In this document: piece after piece, positions 35,528 through 43,105 of the stretch
Layout: each line of letters opens with the position of its first letter
Numbering within the stretch: position 1 is the first letter of the stretch
NCBI GenBank assembly: GCA_027483665.1
Contig: JAIXUC010000011.1
Location: 1-43,924, forward strand
DNA: 43,924 nt
Reading direction: 5' to 3'
DNA from: Comamonadaceae bacterium
GTDB taxonomy: Bacteria; Pseudomonadota; Gammaproteobacteria; Burkholderiales; Burkholderiaceae_C
Translations under genes and position numbers: made by a program
The notes under the pieces: generated by a model
Seen by the model: the letters and a program-made list of their open reading frames with translations, nothing else
Told to the model about the DNA's origin: nothing
Databases searched by the model: none

Positions 35528-36177
35528 AGGTCCACCTCATATGCGTTGTCTGGCCTTCGAATGCTGTCATCCTTCCATGCAACTAAAGTGAATTCGTATG
35601 GAAGTAAGTCATGACGAATCATGAATCTACGGGTGAGGCGGGTAGCGCACAGGTCCGCGATAGCACCAGGTGAGAAATGCTGAGCTTCGTCTTGCGTGAA
35701 GTCGACATAGCTGGTCATGAAATCGCAGATCAGGACTTCATTGCATGCAGAAAACAGCTGTTGTATTCTGGAGTAGGCATAGTCCAAGGATTGAAGCGGA
35801 TCACTATGGGATTTAAGATTAAAAACCCCTGACGCAAAAACGACATCATATTGATCAGAAAGCGGAGAATGTGGATCAAGGTGATGAAACTTCGCTGAAG
35901 GATCGAATTTCTGACGGCATGCTGAAACAAACTCTGGTGTTAGATCAACACCAGTATACTGCACTGATGGCGCTACTCGATTCAGGTAATCTAGCAGATA
36001 TCCAAGACCACATCCAAAGTCCAAGAGGCTGAGGCCACCTCTGTTAAGATGAGGAAGCACGGCACGATAACGCAGTTCGTTACGCCCTTTCGGCGTTAGC
36101 AGTGCACTGGGTGTATCTCCGTGTTGGATATAACTGCTTCGGTACAGAGATTTAATGTGTTCGAAGCGATCACTCAT
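35515..36177 (-). CDS. Class I SAM-dependent methyltransferase
   Basis: The 220-residue protein has motif I LSLLDFGCGLGYLLDYL and the acidic strand YTGVDLTPEFVSACRQKF, the SAM-binding features of class I methyltransferases, then VVFASGVFNL. ATG at 36177 overlaps the upstream acyltransferase stop (ATGA); the open frame continues 20 codons upstream inside that gene. It probably methylates a sugar or a lipid-linked intermediate of the glycan. The target atom cannot be deduced. Confidence 0.86.
   Translation of the reverse strand: MSDRFEHIKSLYRSSYIQHGDTPSALLTPKGRNELRYRAVLPHLNRGGLSLLDFGCGLGYLLDYLNRVAPSVQYTGVDLTPEFVSACRQKFDPSAKFHHLDPHSPLSDQYDVVFASGVFNLKSHSDPLQSLDYAYSRIQQLFSACNEVLICDFMTSYVDFTQDEAQHFSPGAIADLCATRLTRRFMIRHDLLPYEFTLVAWKDDSIRRPDNAYEVDLLNT
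35532..35538 (-). promoter_or_regulatory. Ribosome-binding site for the ATT start of the FAD gene
   Basis: GAGGTGG on the minus strand ends five bases before ATT at 35527. It lies inside the end of the upstream methyltransferase gene. Its position supports translation from ATT at 35527 rather than from the GTG 81 bases downstream. Confidence 0.6.
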
Positions 36178-37232
36178 GTGTTGTACCTGTGAGTGTAAAA
36201 GAAGGGAAAAGCCGCCTTGAGCTCTGTTGGCGTCCATTGCAGAAGTCGATCATCGAAACGCCTGTGGAAGTAACGGTAAGGCATGTCCCTGGCGCCAAAT
36301 CTGCTCTTGAATCGGTAAACGCCTTCTTGCGATCGCCATGTCCCGCCCCAATTCCAACGAACAGCGCCAGACGCAACGGCTTCAATCATGGTGTAGCAGA
36401 CAAGCGCAGATAAGGCCTGTTGATCGCGATAGTCCTCAACAACCGCTGGGATGAAATATTCCCAAGTGTCGCCTGATATCAGGATCAATAAACCGCTGAC
36501 GGGCCGTTCATCTATCTTCCCTAGGTAGAGCCGTGATGTCACACCGAGGGGAAAGGCGTGAACAAGCTCCGTCAGAACGGCAAAGGATTTGGGTACGCCC
36601 CCGAGCCGACTGATCGACTGCTCATGCACCTCCTGCAGCCAGCGCAGTGACTGCATATCGCTCACTTGGCTCAACGACAGGCCTAGTTTCTGTCCTTTGC
36701 GAATGGCGTTCCTTGTCTTCTGATGGAACATGTCCATCAGCACGCAATCTGTGTTGGAACTTGGTCCAGGCAAATCAGTGAATTGACCGATCCGATCATC
36801 GACCACCACCAGTTGCTGTCCGTCCAGCACCGTTTCTTCCCACGGTGACAGAGGGTTTTCGATCACGGTCAACGACATCGCAGATTGTTCCTCTGCGAAG
36901 CGCGTGCACTCTAGAATCAACCGCCGTTGTACTGATAACGGATCAACATGTGCCGAATCTACGATTGGGCCACCATGACTCCCAAAGAATGGCAATGAGT
37001 TTAGTACCATTCCATATCCCCTCGGTGACAATCCAACAAGCGGAAGATATCCAACAGCACGACCAAGCTCTGACGCAACAATGAAGAACAATTGGGAATC
37101 GGGAATCGCCGCCTTCAGAAAATCAATATATGCTGCACTCGAATAAACAAGCGGGTTTAAACTGCTGACGTGCAGAGCTGATATCTCTTGCGGGATACCC
37201 TTTATCACTTCAATGTGCAAGATGTCTGCCAT
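36174..37232 (-). CDS. FemAB/BioF2-type GNAT acyltransferase
   Basis: The 352-residue protein has the fold pattern of FemAB-like/GNAT_acetyltransferase-6 enzymes: LPLVGLSPRGYGMVLNSLPFFGSHGGP near residue 65, FHQKTRNAIRKGQKLGL near residue 165, and the C-terminal WNWGGTWRSQEGVYRFKSRFG. Such enzymes pass an acyl or aminoacyl group to an amino sugar or peptide. No signal peptide is seen. Here it may acylate an amino sugar of the repeat unit. ATG lies nine bases after the stop of the upstream amidotransferase. Confidence 0.78.
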   Translation of the reverse strand: MADILHIEVIKGIPQEISALHVSSLNPLVYSSAAYIDFLKAAIPDSQLFFIVASELGRAVGYLPLVGLSPRGYGMVLNSLPFFGSHGGPIVDSAHVDPLSVQRRLILECTRFAEEQSAMSLTVIENPLSPWEETVLDGQQLVVVDDRIGQFTDLPGPSSNTDCVLMDMFHQKTRNAIRKGQKLGLSLSQVSDMQSLRWLQEVHEQSISRLGGVPKSFAVLTELVHAFPLGVTSRLYLGKIDERPVSGLLILISGDTWEYFIPAVVEDYRDQQALSALVCYTMIEAVASGAVRWNWGGTWRSQEGVYRFKSRFGARDMPYRYFHRRFDDRLLQWTPTELKAAFPFFYTHRYNT

Positions 37233-37241
37233 ACCATGTAC

Positions 37242-39119
37242 TTAATCGAAGGCCTTCAAATACTGCTCGAAACTCAGCAGAGACCAGATGAGAAGTCGAC
37301 GGTTCTGTAAACCCTCTAAATGCTCGTTCACCAGCGACATAACATTGCTGTGATCCATGTACTGATAAATGCGAGCATTTTTATCGCCCAACGCTCTGCG
37401 AACAAACTCTATGCTATCGCCCTTGAACCAGCTTGCATCGGGAGATGAAAAGCCTTGCTTCTCTGCTGATGTTATGCTGCTCGGAATGTGTCGCGACATC
37501 ACGTCACGAAGAATTTGCTTGCCATCGCGAGTTCTCTCAAAGTATCGAGCAGTCTTGTTGCCAGGTTCATTCTCATTAAGTCGAACCACATTTAACAAGT
37601 TATTGAGTTTGAGGTTAACCGGGCAGGTCATCGAAAAGTCAACCAGATCGTTGTCCATGAACGGAACACGTGCTTCCAGCCCATGCGCCATACTCAACTT
37701 GTCTTCAACCAAGAACAGACCATGCAAGAAGGTTTTTGCTTCAAAATACAGCGAGTGGTTGATGTAATCCTCCGGCGTTGACAGATGATTGTCGTGTGTT
37801 AGGAACACGTTGCGAAAGATGTCGCGTGTCCATACGTGCTTCACGTCTTGCCAGATAGGACTGAACACTTTTGAAAGCATCGAGTTTGGAATCAGTCGAT
37901 GCCAGAATACATAGTATTGATCAATGTAATGTTCGAAATCTTGGTTGACCACAGCTCGGTAATAGCGCCAAGGGTAGCCACCGAAAAGTTCATCTCCGCC
38001 CGCGCCAGACAACACTACTTTGACAAACTTGCTTGCCAGCTGTGCCGCGTAATAATTTGGGTAGCTCTGTCCTACCCGTGGCTCTTCCAGGTGCCACGCC
38101 AGCTTGGGCAGACATCGCTCCATATCGCCGGCCTTCAATACCATCTCGTAATGCTCCGTCTTGAAGCGCGCGGACATGGCCTCTGCTTTGGCGCGTTCAT
38201 CGAATGCCAGCTCAATCCCAGATGCAGAACTAAGATCAAAACCACAGGTGAATGTCTTCAGGTATGGAAATGACCGCGATGCAATGGCGGTGATCGATCC
38301 GGAATCCATACCGCCGCTGAGATAGCTGCCCAGCTCCACATCCGCCACCAGCTGACGATTGACCGCTTGCGCGAATAAGCGATCTAGTTCTTCAACGTAT
38401 TCACGCTTGTCACGTGTTTGGTCAGGTTCGCGGAAGCGGTAATCCCAGTATTGGGTTGCCTTGAGCCTCGCCGTACCGGATTTGGTATCTAGGACTGCGT
38501 AGTGTCCAGCCTGCAGCAAAGTGATGTCCTGCATCAATGTGCGGCTGGTTAAGAGGTTCTGAAACGTAAAGTATTCAAGTAAGGCCGCCTTGTCTAGCTG
38601 CCTTTTGAAACCTGGTAATGCGAGTATGGCCTTTTGTTCTGAGCCGAAGGCAAAGAGATCCCCTTGGTGCGCAAAATACAGTGGCTTGATTCCGTAGCGA
38701 TCTCGGGCCAAGAGAAGCGTGCCTTCGCGGCGATCCCAGAGGGCCAGCGCAAACATGCCGTTCAATCGGAGCAGTGCAGAGGTTCCCCAGTGGGTCAGCG
38801 CATGAAGCAGCACCTCGGTATCGGACTGCGATCGGAACCAGAAACCTGCAGCCTGCAATTCCACACGCAGTTCTAGGAAGTTGTATATCTCGCCGTTGAA
38901 GCTCAGCACGAACCTGTGGTCTGCGCTGAACATTGGCTGATGGCCCAGCGGCGACGGGTCAATGATGGCCAAGCGCCTGTGCCCGATCGCCACGTTTCCT
39001 TCGCACCAATGCCCCTCACCATCGGGACCGCGGTGCGCGATGGCATCTGTCATGCGCTTTAGAAGTGGCTGCGCGACAGCCTCGCCGTCAAGTCGAAGGT
39101 ATCCAGCAATGCCGCACAT
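37242..39119 (-). CDS. Asparagine synthase-like amidotransferase, copy 3
   Basis: The 625-residue protein begins MCGIAGYLRLDG with Cys2 and has HRRLAIIDPSPLGHQPM, NGEIYNFLELR and SQSDTEVLL in the glutaminase domain, SYLSGGMDSGSITA in the synthetase PPi loop, and LSGAGGDELFGGYPWRYY further on. Active-site residues look intact. The C-terminal half is distinct from copies 1 and 2. ATG overlaps the aminotransferase stop by one base (TGATG); a TTG just upstream adds one residue but would move Cys from position 2. A probable role is amidation of an acidic group on a sugar. Confidence 0.92.
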   Translation of the reverse strand: MCGIAGYLRLDGEAVAQPLLKRMTDAIAHRGPDGEGHWCEGNVAIGHRRLAIIDPSPLGHQPMFSADHRFVLSFNGEIYNFLELRVELQAAGFWFRSQSDTEVLLHALTHWGTSALLRLNGMFALALWDRREGTLLLARDRYGIKPLYFAHQGDLFAFGSEQKAILALPGFKRQLDKAALLEYFTFQNLLTSRTLMQDITLLQAGHYAVLDTKSGTARLKATQYWDYRFREPDQTRDKREYVEELDRLFAQAVNRQLVADVELGSYLSGGMDSGSITAIASRSFPYLKTFTCGFDLSSASGIELAFDERAKAEAMSARFKTEHYEMVLKAGDMERCLPKLAWHLEEPRVGQSYPNYYAAQLASKFVKVVLSGAGGDELFGGYPWRYYRAVVNQDFEHYIDQYYVFWHRLIPNSMLSKVFSPIWQDVKHVWTRDIFRNVFLTHDNHLSTPEDYINHSLYFEAKTFLHGLFLVEDKLSMAHGLEARVPFMDNDLVDFSMTCPVNLKLNNLLNVVRLNENEPGNKTARYFERTRDGKQILRDVMSRHIPSSITSAEKQGFSSPDASWFKGDSIEFVRRALGDKNARIYQYMDHSNVMSLVNEHLEGLQNRRLLIWSLLSFEQYLKAFD

Positions 39120-40315
39120 CAAGCGCTCCGAGCCAGAACGTTATTGATCACATGCTGTTGCTCCGCTTCGGTCATCCCATGGAACAGCGGCAAAGAAATG
39201 CTGCAGTCGTTCGCGGCTTGGGCATTCGGAAAGTCGGTTGGCACCAACCCGTACTTGTCGCGATAAAAAGCCAGCATGTGCACGGCATGGGTGGCAGGGC
39301 GTGTTGAGATTCCAGCCTTTTGCAGACTGTCCATCCATTCATTGCGCTGTTGGTTGATGCGACCAACACTTCTCGATTGAACTGGCTCTGGCTGAAAGAG
39401 GCAGGGGTAACTTTGATACCCGTGGCCGTACTCAGCTAAATGAATGGGTGTTCTCAGCCAGGGCAACCCAGAAAACGCTTCGTCGTAAATCGCTGCCAAG
39501 CGCCTGCGTTCGCTGACGATGGCCTCAGCCCTTTCCATCTGTGCAGAACCCAGCGCAGCTTGGATATCGGTCATGCGCTGGTTGTAGCCTGCATCCGGGT
39601 GGTCGGCCAGCAGGTAAGGCCGCGCACCCATGTGACGCTGTAAATCTGACATGGCCGCGCCGTGGTCCCTTAGTCGGCGCAGTTTCTCTGCCAGCTCATC
39701 ACTTTGGGTTGTGACCATTCCACCCTCACCCGTGGTGATGGCCTTTCGTGGGTGAAAGCTGAAGTTGCCCGTGTCGCCAAAGGTGCCTACGTGCTGTCCG
39801 TGGTAGGTGCTGCCGAACCCGCAGGCAGCATCTTCAACAACCCACAGTCCATGCTCTTTGGCAAGTGCCAAGATGGGGTTCATGTCTGCTGCCAATCCGA
39901 ACAAATGAACCGGCAGGATGGCTTTGGTGCGTGGGGTCACCTTGCGCGCTGCATCTTCAGCGTCGATGTTGAAGGTGGTTGGGTCGATATCGCAAAAGAT
40001 CACGCGTCCACCCAAATGCTCCACCACATTGGCTGTAGACACCCAAGTGAACGCTGGAACGATGGCCTCGTCACCAGGACCGAAGCCCAAGGCAGCTAAT
40101 GAAAGGTGAAGTGCCGTGGTGCAGGACGTCACCGCAATGGAATGCTTGGCACCCGTGAAAGCGGACCACTTCTCCTCAAACTCTCGGACCTTGGGTCCTT
40201 GAACCAACCAGCCCGAGCGCAGCGGCGCCAAGACGCTTTGAATTTCTGCATCAGTCAGGCTCGTGCGGGCGATGGGAACACTGACCCGTGTCGGGAGCCC
40301 TGTTGAAGTGCTCAT
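39119..40315 (-). CDS. PLP-dependent sugar aminotransferase (DegT family), second copy
   Basis: The 398-residue DegT/DnrJ/EryC1/StrS protein has VTSCTTALHLSLAALGFGPGDEAI, VVEDAACGFGSTYHGQ and FSFHPRKAITTGEGGMV with the PLP lysine. It is coupled to the SDR upstream (ATGA) and to amidotransferase copy 3 downstream (TGATG), so a dehydratase/epimerase followed by aminotransferase step is likely. The amino sugar made is unknown; it need not be the same as in the other two DegT genes. Confidence 0.92.
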   Translation of the reverse strand: MSTSTGLPTRVSVPIARTSLTDAEIQSVLAPLRSGWLVQGPKVREFEEKWSAFTGAKHSIAVTSCTTALHLSLAALGFGPGDEAIVPAFTWVSTANVVEHLGGRVIFCDIDPTTFNIDAEDAARKVTPRTKAILPVHLFGLAADMNPILALAKEHGLWVVEDAACGFGSTYHGQHVGTFGDTGNFSFHPRKAITTGEGGMVTTQSDELAEKLRRLRDHGAAMSDLQRHMGARPYLLADHPDAGYNQRMTDIQAALGSAQMERAEAIVSERRRLAAIYDEAFSGLPWLRTPIHLAEYGHGYQSYPCLFQPEPVQSRSVGRINQQRNEWMDSLQKAGISTRPATHAVHMLAFYRDKYGLVPTDFPNAQAANDCSISLPLFHGMTEAEQQHVINNVLARSA

Positions 40316-41313
40316 GCCGCCAGCCCCACAGCAGCCCGACGTGCCGCCACTTCGGCCTTATGGCTGGCTCGCCATTCGATGAGCCGACGCAGCCCTTCTT
40401 TCAATGGAATCTTGGAGGTGAAGCCAATGTCCCTTGTGGCCTTCGCTGGGCTGCCGATCCGGTTTCTGACCAGTGTGGCTTGGCTTCTTGGGGCGTAGCG
40501 AATGGGTTGCTGGCAAGCTGTCAGATCAATCAGCATTTCAGCCAACTCCTTGAGCGATGTGCGAAGCCCGGTCCCTACGTTGTAGAACTCATCCGCTACA
40601 GCGGCCTGCATGGCACAAACGTTGGCCAGCCCGCAGTCTTCAACAGCAACAAAGTCAAAGGCCTCAGACCCATCACCCATGATGGTTGGGCTCTCTCCCT
40701 TGTCGATGGCATCCAACATCTTCATGATGACCGCGATGTACGCCCCGTGATAGTCCTGCCGAGGGCCATAAACATTCATGTAGCGCAGGCCCACAAAGTT
40801 CAGCCCATAACGGTGATGGAACGCCCTGAGCATGGCTTCCCCCGCTATCTTGGTCGCACCGTAAAAGTTCTTGTTGTTGAAAGGGTGGTCTTCTTCCATC
40901 GGTTCCTTAACAGCATCTCCATAGACAGACGCAGAAGAGGAGTAGACCAAGCGCTTCACACCCTGCTTGACGCAGGACTCCATGACGTTGAACGTGCCGC
41001 GGACGTTGACATCGAACGCGCTGCGTGGGAACTCGTGGCACTGCAGCAGCCACAGGGCCGCCAGATGAAAAACGCCATCGGCATCCTTCAGAGCCGAGTC
41101 AAGGATGTCGGTTTGCAAGATATCGCCCCCAACGTCGTGGATGCGAACACGTGGGTCTTTCAGGGCATCGCCTAGGTTCTCTGCGCTGCCGCGCACGAAG
41201 TTGTCGTAGACCGTGATTTGACCAACGTCGTGCTTGAGAAGCTGGTCCACTGTGTGAGAACCAATCAGACCTGCTCCGCCAATCACGACCAGCTTTTTTC
41301 CTCGGATGTCCAT
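40312..41313 (-). CDS. NAD-dependent epimerase/dehydratase (extended SDR)
   Basis: The 333-residue protein has KLVVIGGAGLIGSHTVDQLL, YSSSASVYGDA, FYGATKIAGE with YxxxK, and LRYMNVYGPRQ, typical of UDP-hexose 4-epimerases or 4,6-dehydratases. AAGGA upstream of the ATG is a good ribosome-binding site. A 24-bp space separates it from the DegT gene upstream. It probably provides the keto sugar for the aminotransferase at 39119. GC is lower than in the genes to its right. Confidence 0.9.
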   Translation of the reverse strand: MDIRGKKLVVIGGAGLIGSHTVDQLLKHDVGQITVYDNFVRGSAENLGDALKDPRVRIHDVGGDILQTDILDSALKDADGVFHLAALWLLQCHEFPRSAFDVNVRGTFNVMESCVKQGVKRLVYSSSASVYGDAVKEPMEEDHPFNNKNFYGATKIAGEAMLRAFHHRYGLNFVGLRYMNVYGPRQDYHGAYIAVIMKMLDAIDKGESPTIMGDGSEAFDFVAVEDCGLANVCAMQAAVADEFYNVGTGLRTSLKELAEMLIDLTACQQPIRYAPRSQATLVRNRIGSPAKATRDIGFTSKIPLKEGLRRLIEWRASHKAEVAARRAAVGLAA

Positions 41314-41337
41314 GTTCGTCTTCCTTTGATTTTTTGA

Positions 41338-42480
41338 TCAACCTAGCGCAATCCGCAGCCCATCCACCACCCGCACCATCGCCTCTTCCGACAAATCCGC
41401 ACTCATCGGCAAACTCATCACCCGCTGCCCAGCCGCCAAGCTGTTTGGCGTGCAGTCTGGGCAGCACAGGTGCTGGTAGGCAGGTTGGTGGTTCATGGGG
41501 ATGGGGTAGTGCACGGCGGTGGGTATGCCTTGTTCCAGCAGGCGGGCCTGCAGGGCTTCACGGTTGTCCACCATCACGGTGTACTGAGCCCAGACGCAGT
41601 CGCGGGCGGGCCGCACGGCCAGCAGCTGCACTGGGGCACCGCTGGCTGCAATGAGTTGTGCGTAGCGCGCGCCCAAGGCCAAGCGCCGCTCAATTTCCCA
41701 TTCAAAGCGCTGCAGCTTGCCCAGCACCACGGCGCATTGCAGCGTGTCCATGCGGCCACCCACGCCCACCCGCGTGTGAACGTAGCGTTTGGATTGGCCA
41801 TGTATGCGAATCTCGCGCAGTGCTTGGGCCAAGGCGTCGTCGTCTGTGAAGATGGCACCGCCGTCGCCATAGCAGCCCAGCGGTTTGCTGGGGAAGAAGC
41901 TGGTGCAGCCCAGGGTGGAGAGGTGGCAGCTTTTCCGGGCTACGCCGGAAGCTCCGCTGTACGTGGCACCAAAGCTTTGCGCCGCGTCTTCAATAACCGG
42001 GATGTTGCCGTGGCGCTGCGCGATGGCGTTGATGGCGTCCATGTCGCACACCTGGCCGTACAAACTCACCGGCATGATGGCCCGGGTGCGCGGCGTGATC
42101 TTGGCTTCGATCAGGCGGGCATCCAGCAAGCAGGTGTCGGGCTCGATGTCTACGAACACCGGTGTGGCACCCAGCAGCACGATCATCTCGGCGGTGGCGG
42201 CAAAGGTGAAGGGCGTGGTGATCACCTCGTCGCCGGGCCCAATGCCGAGGGCCATCATGCCCATCAGCAAGGCTTCGGTGCCCGATGCGCAGGTGATGCA
42301 ATGGCGGGCACCGGTGTAGGCGCACAGGGCCTCCTCGAGCTCCTTCACCTCGGGGCCCATGATGTATTGGCCGTGGTCCAACACGCGCTGAATGCGGCTG
42401 TCGATGTCGCCTTTGAGCGCGCGGTACTGCGCCTTGAGGTCGATGAATTCGATCTTGGGCAAATCAGATGGCTTGTTCAC
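41338..42480 (-). CDS. wbpE: Sugar aminotransferase, WbpE-like (UDP-3-keto-GlcNAcA transaminase)
   Basis: The 380-residue DegT enzyme starts [19 protein letters not shown] and has [29 protein letters not shown] and [19 protein letters not shown] with the PLP lysine, as in WbpE. It would aminate UDP-3-keto-GlcNAcA, using the product of the WbpB-like oxidase. GTG at 42480 overlaps the upstream acetyltransferase stop (GTGA) and has GGAG eight bases before it; a longer open frame (18 codons) lies within the neighbouring gene. GC is high, as in the genes beyond. Confidence 0.9.
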   Translation of the reverse strand: MNKPSDLPKIEFIDLKAQYRALKGDIDSRIQRVLDHGQYIMGPEVKELEEALCAYTGARHCITCASGTEALLMGMMALGIGPGDEVITTPFTFAATAEMIVLLGATPVFVDIEPDTCLLDARLIEAKITPRTRAIMPVSLYGQVCDMDAINAIAQRHGNIPVIEDAAQSFGATYSGASGVARKSCHLSTLGCTSFFPSKPLGCYGDGGAIFTDDDALAQALREIRIHGQSKRYVHTRVGVGGRMDTLQCAVVLGKLQRFEWEIERRLALGARYAQLIAASGAPVQLLAVRPARDCVWAQYTVMVDNREALQARLLEQGIPTAVHYPIPMNHQPAYQHLCCPDCTPNSLAAGQRVMSLPMSADLSEEAMVRVVDGLRIALG

Positions 42481-43097
42481 GCGGCGTCTCCGGTGGCGGT
42501 TTTGCTCGTGCCTATGGTCGTGGCCAGCTTGCACACACCAGCTTCCAAAACATAAGGCTCCGCGGTGTGCGGACAGACGGCTGACGCGTCGCCGCTCAGT
42601 GGCAGGTTCAGGCGCTCGCCGTGGCGGCTCATCCAGCCGATTTGACGCGCTGGCACGCCAGCCATCAACGCAAAGCTGGGCACGTCGCGGTTCACCACCG
42701 CACCCGCAGCCACAAAGGCATAAGCACCCACCGTGACGCCGCAGACCACTGTGCAGTTCGCGCCCAGCGTGGCACCACGCTGCACCAGGGTGCGGCGGTA
42801 CTCGGCCTTGCGCACCACGGCTGAGCGCGGGTTGTAGACGTTGGTGAACACCATGCTGGGGCCGCAGAAAACGTCGTCTTCCAGCGTGACCGCGTCATAG
42901 ACGCTGACGTGGTTTTGCACCTTCACGTTGTTGCCGATCACCACGTCGTTACCCACAAACACGCCTTGCCCCAGCGAGCAGCCCTGGCCGATGCGCGCCC
43001 CTGCGCTCACATGCACCCAATGCCAAACCCGGGTGCCTGCGCCCAGTTGGGCACCAGCGTCCACGATGGCAGTGGGGTGGATGGTGGCTTCGCTCAT
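42477..43097 (-). CDS. wbpD: Left-handed beta-helix acetyltransferase, WbpD-like
   Basis: The 206-residue protein is built of hexapeptide repeats ([21 protein letters not shown]..., [24 protein letters not shown]), then [25 protein letters not shown], the layout of WbpD. It would acetylate UDP-GlcNAc(3NH2)A to the 2,3-diacetamido uronic acid. The stop overlaps the WbpE start; the start is 8 bp after the WbpB stop. Confidence 0.9.
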   Translation of the reverse strand: MSEATIHPTAIVDAGAQLGAGTRVWHWVHVSAGARIGQGCSLGQGVFVGNDVVIGNNVKVQNHVSVYDAVTLEDDVFCGPSMVFTNVYNPRSAVVRKAEYRRTLVQRGATLGANCTVVCGVTVGAYAFVAAGAVVNRDVPSFALMAGVPARQIGWMSRHGERLNLPLSGDASAVCPHTAEPYVLEAGVCKLATTIGTSKTATGDAA

Positions 43098-43105
43098 GTC
43101 AAGGT

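Noticed and set aside
25046-41313. Mobile element or transposase at the edges of the low-GC region.
   Set aside because: No transposase-like frame, inverted terminal repeat or tRNA was found at either edge; the GC shift alone does not prove one.
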